Below are positions 1-7,080 of a stretch of 64,000 nt of DNA, in pieces (position 1 is the first letter of the stretch; each line of letters begins with the position of its first letter). The position numbers and the translations under genes are program-made. The DNA lies in assembly GCA_027021615.1 (NCBI GenBank), contig JALUTY010000009.1, positions 1 to 64,000 of the forward strand. The letters run 5' to 3'. The DNA is from a bacterium. GTDB lineage: Bacteria; Desulfobacterota; Deferrisomatia; Deferrisomatales; Deferrisomataceae. The notes beneath the pieces are model-generated. The model was not told where the DNA came from and did not search any database. It was given only the letters and a program-made list of their open reading frames with translations.

Positions 1-748
1 CCATGCCCCCGAGGTAGGCGGCGCGCACGTCGGGGTTGTCCATGAGCTCCTGCCGGGTGCCCTCGAGCACGGTGGAGCCGTTCTCCACGATGTAGGCGTA
101 GTCCACGTACGGCAGGACCGGCCGGGCGTACTGCTCGGCCACGACCACCGTGACCCCCCGCTCCGACCGGATCTTGGGCACGGCCTGCATCACGTCGTGC
201 TGGATGGAGGGCGCGAGCCCCAGGAGGGGCTCGTCCAGCAGCAGCAGCCTGGGCTGGGCCATGAGCGCCCGACCGATGGCCACCATCTGCTGCTCGCCCC
301 CGCTCAGGAACCCGGCCTGGCGCCGCCGCAGATCCTGGAGCCGGGGGAACAGCTCCAGCACGAACTCCAGGGTCTCTCTCGCCTGGGCCCGGGTGGCCAG
401 GTACCCCCCGATCTTCAGGTTCTCGGTCACGGTGCACTCGGGGAACAGCCGCCGCCGCTCCGGGCACAGCACCAGGCCCCGGCGGGCCCGCTGGAACGCC
501 TTCAGATGCCCCACCGGTTCGCCGTCGTAGAGGATCTCGCCGAACTGGGTGATCCGCTCGCCCCCGCGCACCTTCTCTTTGTAGGCGATGTCCAGGAGGA
601 TGCCGCTCACGGCGTACATCAGGGTGGACTTGCCGGCGCTGTTCGCCCCGAACACGCCCACCACCTGGCCCTGGGCGCACCGGAGGGTGAGGTTGTTGAG
701 GGCCAGCATGTTCTCGTAGAACACCAGCAGTTCCCGGACCTCTAGCAT
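1..748 (-). CDS. livF: LivF-type BCAA ABC transporter ATPase, system 1 (3' end cut by window)
   Basis: This is the second cytoplasmic ATPase of a branched-chain amino-acid (HAAT-family) importer. Translated from the ATG at 748 it shows Walker A GANSAGKS (usually GANGAGKS), the signature LSGGEQQ, Walker B LLLLDEP and the family C-terminus VRAAYLGG, so only a few residues are lost at the window edge. The start overlaps the livG stop by 7 bp, which indicates translational coupling in a livH-livM-livG-livF order. Substrate is inferred from the family only; related systems also carry amides, urea or aromatic compounds. Confidence 0.93.
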   Translation of the reverse strand, partial: MLEVRELLVFYENMLALNNLTLRCAQGQVVGVFGANSAGKSTLMYAVSGILLDIAYKEKVRGGERITQFGEILYDGEPVGHLKAFQRARRGLVLCPERRRLFPECTVTENLKIGGYLATRAQARETLEFVLELFPRLQDLRRRQAGFLSGGEQQMVAIGRALMAQPRLLLLDEPLLGLAPSIQHDVMQAVPKIRSERGVTVVVAEQYARPVLPYVDYAYIVENGSTVLEGTRQELMDNPDVRAAYLGGM

Positions 749-1518
749 CCCTCTTCCTCCGACCCCAGGTAGGCCTCGCGCACCTTGGGGTGGGCCGTCA
801 CCTCCTCGGGCGGGCCTTCGGTGATCTTCTCGCCGTACGACAGGGCCACCACCCTCCGGGCCACCTGGAACAGCTCGCGCAGCCGGTGCTCGATCATGAG
901 GATCGTCAGCCCCTGCTCGTTGATCCTTCGGATCAGGGGCACCAGGCTCGCGATCTCGCTGGCCGACAGGCCCGAGAACACCTCGTCGCAGATCAGCACC
1001 TCGGGGCTCAGGGCCAGGCACCGCCCCAGCTCCAGGCGCTTGAGGTACCCGGTGGGCAGGGTGCCGGCCGCCTGAAAGGGCACCCGGGAGTCCCGCTCGA
1101 ACCCCAGCTCCTCCAGGATGTCGAGGGCCACGGTGTCGCGGTCGCCGTGCCGGCCCCCGCCCCGCCATCCGCCGGTGCGGCGGGCCCGGGGCGAGCACAG
1201 GGGCACCACCAGGTTCTTGTAGGCCGGCAGGGAGTGGTACGGCCGCATGATCTGGAACGTGCGGGTGATGCCGAGCTGGGCCACCTTGTGGGCCGGCATG
1301 CCCGTGATGTCGCGGCCGTGGAACAGCACCTTGCCCCGGGTGGGCTTCAGGAACCCGGTGATGCAGTTGATCAGGGTGGTCTTGCCCGACCCGTTGGGGC
1401 CGATGATGCCCACCACCTCGCCGGGCTCCACCCGAAAGCTCACGTTCTCCACCGCCCGGATACCGCCGAAGTGCATGGACACGTTGCGCAGCTCCAGGAT
1501 CGGACCGGTTCCGCTCAT
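742..1518 (-). CDS. livG: LivG-type BCAA ABC transporter ATPase, system 1
   Basis: Cytoplasmic ATPase of 258 aa, the usual LivG size. Visible motifs are Walker A GPNGSGKT, the Q-loop in GITRTFQIMRP, a diverged signature (LPTGYLKRLELGR where LivG normally has LPYGxQRRLEIAR), Walker B LICDEVFSGL (normally LLLDEPAAGM) and the H-loop IEHRLREL. The C-terminus VREAYLG is typical. The ATG at 1518 overlaps the livM stop by 4 bp. The diverged signature and Walker B suggest a specialised subfamily rather than the housekeeping leucine system, but the catalytic D-E pair is present. Confidence 0.93.
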   Translation of the reverse strand: MSGTGPILELRNVSMHFGGIRAVENVSFRVEPGEVVGIIGPNGSGKTTLINCITGFLKPTRGKVLFHGRDITGMPAHKVAQLGITRTFQIMRPYHSLPAYKNLVVPLCSPRARRTGGWRGGGRHGDRDTVALDILEELGFERDSRVPFQAAGTLPTGYLKRLELGRCLALSPEVLICDEVFSGLSASEIASLVPLIRRINEQGLTILMIEHRLRELFQVARRVVALSYGEKITEGPPEEVTAHPKVREAYLGSEEEGC

Positions 1519-2534
1519 ACCTCGACCCACCTCTCGAACTGCTGGTACTTGCGCGCGGCGAACACCAGGATCCCCTCGCTGCGGAACACCACGAACCCGG
1601 CCAGCACCAGCGAGTACACCACGATCCGCAGCGACCCGAAGTCCCGGAGCACCTCGGACAGGGGCACCAGGATCAGGCTTCCAATCACCGGCCCCACCAG
1701 GGTGCCGCCCCCCCCGATCACGGTGGCCGCGATCGGCAGGATCGACAGATCCAGGGCGAACGCCGAGATCCCCACGCTCCGGTACATGTGCACGTAGTAG
1801 GCGCCGGCGAAGCAGCCGAGCAGCCCGGCCAGGTACAGGGCCTTGAACCGCACGCCGGCCACGCTGATGCCCGAGGCTCGCACCGACTGGTCGTTCTCCT
1901 TGACGGCCCGGATCACCAGGCCGGCGTCCTCGGCCAGGTACCGCCGCAGGCCGAACACCCCCACCAGGAGCCCCAGGATCAGCCCGTAAGCCTCGGTCCA
2001 CACCGACGAGAACCCGGCGATGCCCCGGAACCCCTCGGTGCCGCCCAGGATGTCGGCCGCCTCGATGATGCGGGTCATCAGTAGGGGGTACATCAGGGTC
2101 ACGATGGCGAAGTAGATGCCCCGCAGGGGCAGGCACGGCGAGATCAGCACGGCGCAGATGCCGGCGCCCACCACGGTGGCCAGCCCGATCGCGAGCACCG
2201 GCGGCAGCCCCCAGGCCGTGTTCAGCAGGGCCGCCGTGTACCCGCCCACCCCGAAGAAGAACGCCCCGCCCAGGGAGACCAGGCCCACCTGGTTTGCCAG
2301 GAAGTCGAACGACACCGACACCAGGCCCAGCACGCACACCGACAGGGCCACCCGGTGCCAGTAGGGCCACGGCGCCAGAATCAGGGGCAGGGCCAGGAAG
2401 CCCACGATGAACAGGAGCCTCGGGCCCAGCAGGTAGGCCAGCTCCTCCAGGGAGCTCAGGGCGTAGATGGTCTCGGCCCGGGCCTTGATGCCCCGGTCGA
2501 TCCGTTCCTTCCTTCGCTGGGGTTGCGCGTTCAC
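1515..2534 (-). CDS. livM: LivM-type BCAA ABC transporter permease, system 1
   Basis: Inner-membrane permease of 339 aa with about nine hydrophobic segments. Family landmarks include LGLVSVSFDFLANQVGLVSLGGAFFFGVGGYTAA near the N-terminus, the ATPase-coupling region VIRAVKENDQSVRASGISV and the late segment IAATVIGGGGTLVGPVIGS. I place the start at a GTG (2534) whose GTGA overlaps the livH stop, the common coupling arrangement in these operons; the reading frame stays open upstream inside livH. The first 40 residues are polar and highly charged (QPQRRKERIDRG), a cytoplasmic extension. Confidence 0.92.
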   Translation of the reverse strand: MNAQPQRRKERIDRGIKARAETIYALSSLEELAYLLGPRLLFIVGFLALPLILAPWPYWHRVALSVCVLGLVSVSFDFLANQVGLVSLGGAFFFGVGGYTAALLNTAWGLPPVLAIGLATVVGAGICAVLISPCLPLRGIYFAIVTLMYPLLMTRIIEAADILGGTEGFRGIAGFSSVWTEAYGLILGLLVGVFGLRRYLAEDAGLVIRAVKENDQSVRASGISVAGVRFKALYLAGLLGCFAGAYYVHMYRSVGISAFALDLSILPIAATVIGGGGTLVGPVIGSLILVPLSEVLRDFGSLRIVVYSLVLAGFVVFRSEGILVFAARKYQQFERWVEV

Positions 2535-3397
2535 ACCCGCTCCTCCAAGGACTTCTGCCGGCCGAACAGCCCCGACGGCCGGACCACCAGGGTCACCACG
2601 ATGGCCAGCAGCATCACCACCATCTGGTAGTGGGGCTTTCCGTAGGCCACGGTCACGTACTGGGCGAACCCCAGCAGGAACGAGGCCAGCACCGTGCCGA
2701 CCCAGCTGCCCAGCCCCCCCACCACGCACACCGCCAGGGCGTAGATCAGCACCTTGTACCCCTCTTCGATCACGATGCTCCCGAGGGGGAAGATCACCAC
2801 CGCGGCCAGGCCGGCCAGGGCCGACCCCAGGGCCACGGCCAGCATGCCGGTGCGGTCGGAGTCGATGCCCAGCATCATGGCCGCCCGCTCGTCCTGGGCG
2901 ATGGCCCGCAGGGCCAGGCCGGCCTTGGAGAACCGGGTGTAGGCCCAGATCCCCACCAGCAGCGCCGCCCCCACCCCGACCACCAGGAGCCGCTGGTGGT
3001 CCACGGGCACGTCGAACGGGAACGCCACCCCGTCCGACACGGTGGGCAGGGCGTGGGTGCCGCCCCGGAACCCCCACCACCGCAGCCCCTCGAGGATGGC
3101 GAGCCCGATGGCGTACGAGGCGATCACCTCCGACATCTCCATGCCCCGGATCCGCTTGAGCACGAGCTGGTAGAGCAGCAGCCCGGCCAGGCCGGCCACG
3201 GCCAGGGCCCCGACCACGGCCAGGGGGTAGGGCCACCCGGCCCGGTTCACGAACGCCCAGGCCACGAACCCGGTCAGCACGTACAGGGCGCCGTGGGCGA
3301 AGTTGGGCAGCCGGCTCACGCCGTACACCAGGCTGAACCCGAAGGCCATGAGCAGCAGCGCCACACTCTGGATGAACCCGTAGATCACGATGTCCAT
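2531..3397 (-). CDS. livH: LivH-type BCAA ABC transporter permease, system 1
   Basis: Inner-membrane permease of 288 aa, a normal LivH length. It has the N-terminal FGFSLVYGVSRLPNFAHGALY signature, the cytoplasmic coupling loop LRAIAQDERAAMMLGID and the C-terminal VVRPSGLFG motif that closes most LivH proteins. It is the first permease gene of the minus-strand cluster and overlaps livM by 4 bp. A 434-bp gap separates it from livK1 upstream, so it may have its own promoter or depend on read-through. Confidence 0.94.
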   Translation of the reverse strand: MDIVIYGFIQSVALLLMAFGFSLVYGVSRLPNFAHGALYVLTGFVAWAFVNRAGWPYPLAVVGALAVAGLAGLLLYQLVLKRIRGMEMSEVIASYAIGLAILEGLRWWGFRGGTHALPTVSDGVAFPFDVPVDHQRLLVVGVGAALLVGIWAYTRFSKAGLALRAIAQDERAAMMLGIDSDRTGMLAVALGSALAGLAAVVIFPLGSIVIEEGYKVLIYALAVCVVGGLGSWVGTVLASFLLGFAQYVTVAYGKPHYQMVVMLLAIVVTLVVRPSGLFGRQKSLEERV

Positions 3398-3831
3398 GGC
3401 GTTCCCTTCGGAGCAACTCCGGCTAGGACGCTAGGATGCTGGGATGCTAGGAGGCTTGAAAACCTCCCTGATTCCCATGCGTTCTAGGAATCACCACGCC
3501 TCTTTGCCTCCACCTCACGGCCCGGGGGGCATGGGGTCTGCTGGAGCGCCGGGCGCGGCCGTATCGGGGGACAGAATTCAGAGGACAGTGGGCAGGAAAA
3601 ACCTTCCACGTTTTGCAAAACTCCACACAGCTTTTGGACTCTACCCGAACTTCTGCCTTCTGATCTCTGGCCCCTGACACCTGAATCGCAGGCCCCATGC
3701 CCCGCCGCCGATGGCCCCAGGACCACCAGGCGTTACCTTTCCTCATTGCCGGGCCCCGCACAGGGCCTGATGGGGCTTCGAAACGTCGCCGAGCGGCAGG
3801 GGGCGGGGCGGGGGCCCCACCCCCCGCGCCC
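3398..3831. other. Intergenic gap between livK1 and livH1 with repeat sequence
   Basis: 434 bp without a credible gene. 3424-3478 is a CTAGGATGCT-type tract whose inverted counterpart lies at 19617-19680. 3530-3699 carries both ends (CATGGGGTCTGC and GGCCCCATGCC) of the 179-bp palindromic repeat family described at 5349 and 32079, but a different centre containing GACAGAATTCAGAGGACAG and CTTCTGATCTCTGG. I see no terminator with a T-run. Confidence 0.6.
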
Positions 3832-5109
3832 CTATTCCTTCATCCAGGGGGGCAGCTTGAGGGTGCCCATGGCCCCGGCCTCGGGCCAGAACACCACCCG
3901 CTTGCCGTCCTGCCACTGGAAGAACGCCGAGATGGCCCCCTTGTCGGGGTCGGTGGACGGGATGACCTGGTGGCTCTTGGGATCGAACCGGATCCGCCCG
4001 TACACGCCCATCAGGTCGATGGTCTCCAGGGCCTTCACCACGGCGTCCGGATCGAGCGTGCCGGCCCGCTCGATGGCGTCCTTCAGGGCGTACACGGCCA
4101 TGTAGCTCGAGCTGGTTCCGTACCCCTCGGGCTCCAGGCCCCAGCGCTTCTTGTAGGCGTTGACGAACTTCATGGTCCACGGCGTGATCTCGGCCGGGGC
4201 GTTCCCGCCGTTGATCACGTCCACGATGGTGTACTCGCAGTTGCCGTTCGAGGCCTTCCAGAACCCCGGCTGCTCGGCCGCGGACATAAACCCGAACGGC
4301 ACGCTCTTCATCCGGAAGTTCTTCCACTGCTTGAGCAGGATCGCGGTCTCGGGCATGTCCATGAAGATGAACAGGATCTGGGCGTCGCCCTTGCGGGCCT
4401 TCAGGAGGCCGGGGGCAAAGTCGGTGTTGCCGGTGGGGTACACGTCGTGGCCCAGCACCGTGAACCCGGCCTTTTTCAGGAACTTCTCCACCACCTCGCC
4501 GGACTTGCGCGCGTGGGCCACGTCCTGGACCATGATGTAGACCCGGTCGAGCCCGAAGTCGTTGCGCAGCTTCTTGAACACCGCCATGATCTCGTTGACG
4601 ATGATGTTCACGATCTCGTTCGAGATCCGGAAGGCGTACTTGTACTTGTCGTAGTTCTTGGCGATCGTCTTGTGGTAGGCGGGCGACAGCACGCCCGTGG
4701 ATACGATGGACACCTTCTTGTACCGGCTCAGCAGATCCAGGACCGCCAGGGCGGCCTCGGAGCGCACCGGCCCGCCCACCAGGAAGTCCACTTTGTGCTG
4801 GAGGATGAGCTTCTCCACCGCCTTGATCGCGTCGTCCACCGGCACCCCGGGCTCCAGGTCGCGGGTGTCGATCACCTCCACCTCGAACGGCCGCATCTCG
4901 CCGCCCACCTTGACCCCGCCGGCCGCGTTGATCTCCTCGACGGCCAGCCGGATCCCCCGCTCCGCGTCCCAGCCGTACAGGTACGCCGTGGACAGGGGCG
5001 CCCCCAGCTTGATCGGTTTGGCCGCCCTCGCCGGAACGGCGATCACTCCCGCCACCGCCAGCACCCCCGCCACCCTCAACGCTCTTCCGATCCACCGTTT
5101 GCCTCGCAT
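3832..5109 (-). CDS. livK: LivK-type periplasmic amino-acid binding protein, system 1
   Basis: Exported substrate-binding protein of 425 aa (type 1 periplasmic fold, COG0683 family). The N-terminus has charged residues, a hydrophobic core and an ARAA cleavage site near residue 30. The fold is recognised by IKLGAPLS, AVEEINAAGGV, DFLVGGPVRSEAALA, and the C-terminal GVYGRIRFDPKSHQV. The ATG at 5109 follows a strong GGAAAGGAGG ribosome site, excluding the long upstream extension. It is upstream of livHMGF on the same strand and presumably feeds that permease. The ligand cannot be told from sequence. Confidence 0.92.
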   Translation of the reverse strand: MRGKRWIGRALRVAGVLAVAGVIAVPARAAKPIKLGAPLSTAYLYGWDAERGIRLAVEEINAAGGVKVGGEMRPFEVEVIDTRDLEPGVPVDDAIKAVEKLILQHKVDFLVGGPVRSEAALAVLDLLSRYKKVSIVSTGVLSPAYHKTIAKNYDKYKYAFRISNEIVNIIVNEIMAVFKKLRNDFGLDRVYIMVQDVAHARKSGEVVEKFLKKAGFTVLGHDVYPTGNTDFAPGLLKARKGDAQILFIFMDMPETAILLKQWKNFRMKSVPFGFMSAAEQPGFWKASNGNCEYTIVDVINGGNAPAEITPWTMKFVNAYKKRWGLEPEGYGTSSSYMAVYALKDAIERAGTLDPDAVVKALETIDLMGVYGRIRFDPKSHQVIPSTDPDKGAISAFFQWQDGKRVVFWPEAGAMGTLKLPPWMKE

Positions 5110-5634
5110 CCTCTCCTCCTTTCCCGCGCGACCGCGGCGCGGCCTGGGTGACACGTGCCTTTCTGCACGAACCGTGCCCGCTCCTCCGGAAAACCAAGAA
5201 AGGCGGGAAACCCGCCCGCCCGCTGCCACCCCACAAGACCTCGTTTGATTTTCACGAGAACCGCACACCGATCCACTGTAAAGCACGGCGGCGGAATGTA
5301 AAGAAAGTTTACTCGGGGGAAGGGGGCCGCGCGTTCTCCGCGACAGGGCATGGGGTCTGCCGGAGAGCCGGGCGCGGCCCCTCAGCTCGCCGCGCAGCGC
5401 CTCCGACGCCCGGACCGCGAAAGGGTACCCCTTGCACGCACCCGTGACGAAACCAACTCCGGTGTCTTGTGCCTGCGCGGCGAATCTCAACGCTCGGCTT
5501 CGCGCCCGGCCGGAGGTAGACCCCATGCCCTCTCATGGATTGGCGGTGGCTCGGGAACCGCCTGGCCGCCCGGCCGCCTAGCTGCCTAGCCGCAAGCGGA
5601 CCGAAGGCCCCAGACCGGCGCCCAACGACCGAAG
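5110..5634. other. Intergenic region, 525 bp, repeat-rich
   Basis: No gene is credible here. It contains the leader of livK1, a complete 179-bp palindromic repeat (5349-5527), and at 5567-5642 a mixture of CTAG units and the GGACCGAAGGCCCCAGACC repeat that recurs at 6834 and, inverted, at 7003. Confidence 0.6.
5349..5527. repeat. 179-bp imperfect palindromic intergenic repeat, copy 1
   Basis: The ends are inverted: CATGGGGTCTGCCGGAG on the left pairs with CCGGAGGTAGACCCCATG on the right, and an inner pair TCGCCGCGCA (5387-5396) / TGCGCGGCGA (5474-5483) pairs perfectly. The copy at 32079-32257 has the same length and roughly 70-75 % identity by eye. No coding frame is shared. It behaves like an ERIC/MITE-class dispersed palindrome; it could also be transcribed as a long hairpin. 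Confidence 0.75.
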
Positions 5635-6297
5635 TCACCTCGCAGAGGATCGCCGTCCGAGGCGACGGCGGAGCGACTCGAGGAGGTCCGGCGGCGGGAA
5701 CCCGCTCACCACGACCTCGCCGGACGGACCCAGGCTCACCAGCACGTCCGCGGGCAAACGCCGGGCAAGGGCCAGCAGATCCTCTCCCCGGGGGGTCAGG
5801 GCCAGCAGGCGCTGGTTGGCCGAGCCCCGAAGGGGGGGGCGGGGGGGCAGATCGGCCCGGAACGGGCCGTCCACGAGCAGGTCTACCCGGGCCAGCAGGG
5901 CCTTCCGGTCCTCGGGCCCGGCTTCGAGCTCCTCGCGCAGGTAGCCGGTGAACGCCACCACGTCGAGCCGGGGGGACACCGCGGCGCGCAACCGGTCGAG
6001 GAACGCGACCAGCGCCCCGGCTTGGTCGAACGGCTCCCCCCCCGACAGGGTCACCCCGTCCCAGGGGAGCAGGTCCACGGCCCGGTCCACCACGGCCGCC
6101 GGGGCGAGGAGCCGACCGCCGGCCGGGCCCTGGAGCTCCGGGTTGAAGCAGCCCGGGCACCCCCGACCGCACCCCTGCACCCATAGGGTCAGGCGGTCGC
6201 CGGGCCCGTTCACGTGGCGGGTAACGGCAAGGTGCGCGAGGTGCAGGGTCGGGGCACGGGTCTTTCCGGCCGAGGGTTGACAACCACGGGCGCGCAT
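5635..6297 (-). CDS. Anaerobic NTP-reductase-activase-like radical SAM protein
   Basis: A 220-aa small radical SAM protein. LTLWVQGCGRGCPGCFNPE carries the CxxxCxxC cluster motif, followed by the family GVTLSGGEPFDQ motif and FTGY, the pattern of NrdG-like 4Fe-4S single-cluster activases. NrdG installs the glycyl radical on anaerobic ribonucleotide reductase, but no nrdD is next to it, so the partner is unknown. ATG 6297 is preferred over ATG 6312; both lie under the divergent tRNA-Cys promoter. The C-terminal 60 residues are longer than in minimal NrdG. Confidence 0.82.
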   Translation of the reverse strand: MRARGCQPSAGKTRAPTLHLAHLAVTRHVNGPGDRLTLWVQGCGRGCPGCFNPELQGPAGGRLLAPAAVVDRAVDLLPWDGVTLSGGEPFDQAGALVAFLDRLRAAVSPRLDVVAFTGYLREELEAGPEDRKALLARVDLLVDGPFRADLPPRPPLRGSANQRLLALTPRGEDLLALARRLPADVLVSLGPSGEVVVSGFPPPDLLESLRRRLGRRSSAR

Positions 6298-6306
6298 GGG
6301 TACCTT
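6277..6306 (+). promoter_or_regulatory. Sigma70-type promoter of tRNA-Cys
   Basis: TTGACA (6277-6282), 18-bp spacer, TACCTT (6301-6306). The predicted start is about 8 nt before the tRNA. It overlaps the start codon of the divergent radical SAM gene. Confidence 0.6.
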
Positions 6307-6321
6307 TACCATCCTTCGCAG

Positions 6322-6395
<74 letters not shown>

Positions 6396-6404
6396 GCTCA
6401 GAGC

Positions 6405-6436
6405 AAACGGCCGGGCCCGCGGGCCCGGCCGTTTTT
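6405..6436 (+). terminator. Rho-independent terminator after tRNA-Cys
   Basis: A 14-bp GC-rich stem AAACGGCCGGGCCC / GGGCCCGGCCGTTT is followed by a T-run. It sits between tRNA-Cys (+) and the convergent small membrane gene (-); the A-run on the other side would let it work in both directions. Confidence 0.85.
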
Positions 6437-6449
6437 CTCGCTTCGGGGC

Positions 6450-6746
6450 TCACTCCCCCGCCCCGTCCTCCTCCTGCCCCCCGTCCCCGGCCCGGACCTC
6501 GGCCGCCATCTGGCGCATGCGGGCGAGGAACGCGAACAGGTATATCAGGGCCAGCCCGATCGCCACCGCGTGGACCCACCCGGCCACCGGCCAGAGCCAC
6601 TGGACCAGGAGCGACATCCCGACCAAGGCGGCGGCCATCAGGGCGAGGTAGGGGAGCGCCCACAGGAGCGTCTCCCGGGCCTTCTCGCCGGTCTCCAGCC
6701 CGAAAAACCGTAGAAACCCGTTGGGGGTGTCGTCCCGCGGTTCCAT
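6450..6746 (-). CDS. Small two-TM membrane protein, unknown function
   Basis: 98 aa. Residues about 28-48 (LLWALPYLALMAAALVGMSLL) and 56-76 (GWVHAVAIGLALIYLFAFLA) are hydrophobic helices, with a charged C-terminal tail AEVRAGDGGQEEDG. An upstream AGGAAGG-type ribosome site precedes ATG 6746. I do not recognise the family. It stands alone between tRNA-Cys and a repeat-filled gap. Confidence 0.65.
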   Translation of the reverse strand: MEPRDDTPNGFLRFFGLETGEKARETLLWALPYLALMAAALVGMSLLVQWLWPVAGWVHAVAIGLALIYLFAFLARMRQMAAEVRAGDGGQEEDGAGE

Positions 6747-7080
6747 GCCTTCCTCTCGTTGGTGGGAAGCCTCGTCAGGCCCCTGCGGGCTAGAGACTAG
6801 AAACTAGAGACTAGCCTCCCAGCCCTCACGCGGGCCGAAGGCCCCAGACCGAAGACCGACGACCCTAGACCGAAGTCATTGACGTACCCTTCACCGGCTC
6901 GCACCCACCGGGAGCCGGGCCTCTTCACTCTATCCCGCGCCCTCCGGCCGGTCAATTCCCGGGGCTTTTCCTCTCCTGCCCGCACGGGTACCCTATCACG
7001 GTGACTTCGGTCGTCGGTCTACGGTCCACGGGGGCGCGGGAGCGCGCCGACCCCGCCCCTCAGCCCCGAAAGGAACCGCC
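6747..7080. repeat. Intergenic region with CTAG tract and GACCGAAG repeats
   Basis: 334 bp without a gene. 6790-6814 is CTAGAGACTAGAAACTAG and related units with about 9-bp period. 6834-6880 has GGCCGAAGGCCCCAGACC then GACCGACGACC and GACCGAAGTCA; the same words recur in inverted orientation at 7003-7028 (TGACTTCGGTCGTCGGTC). The last 15 bp include the AAGGAA ribosome site of the next gene. Confidence 0.6.

Noticed and set aside
3743..5236. 497-codon minus-strand frame and a 484-codon plus-strand frame over livK1
   Set aside because: Both are out-of-frame or antisense readings of livK1 with Gly/Arg/His-rich composition and no recognisable motif.
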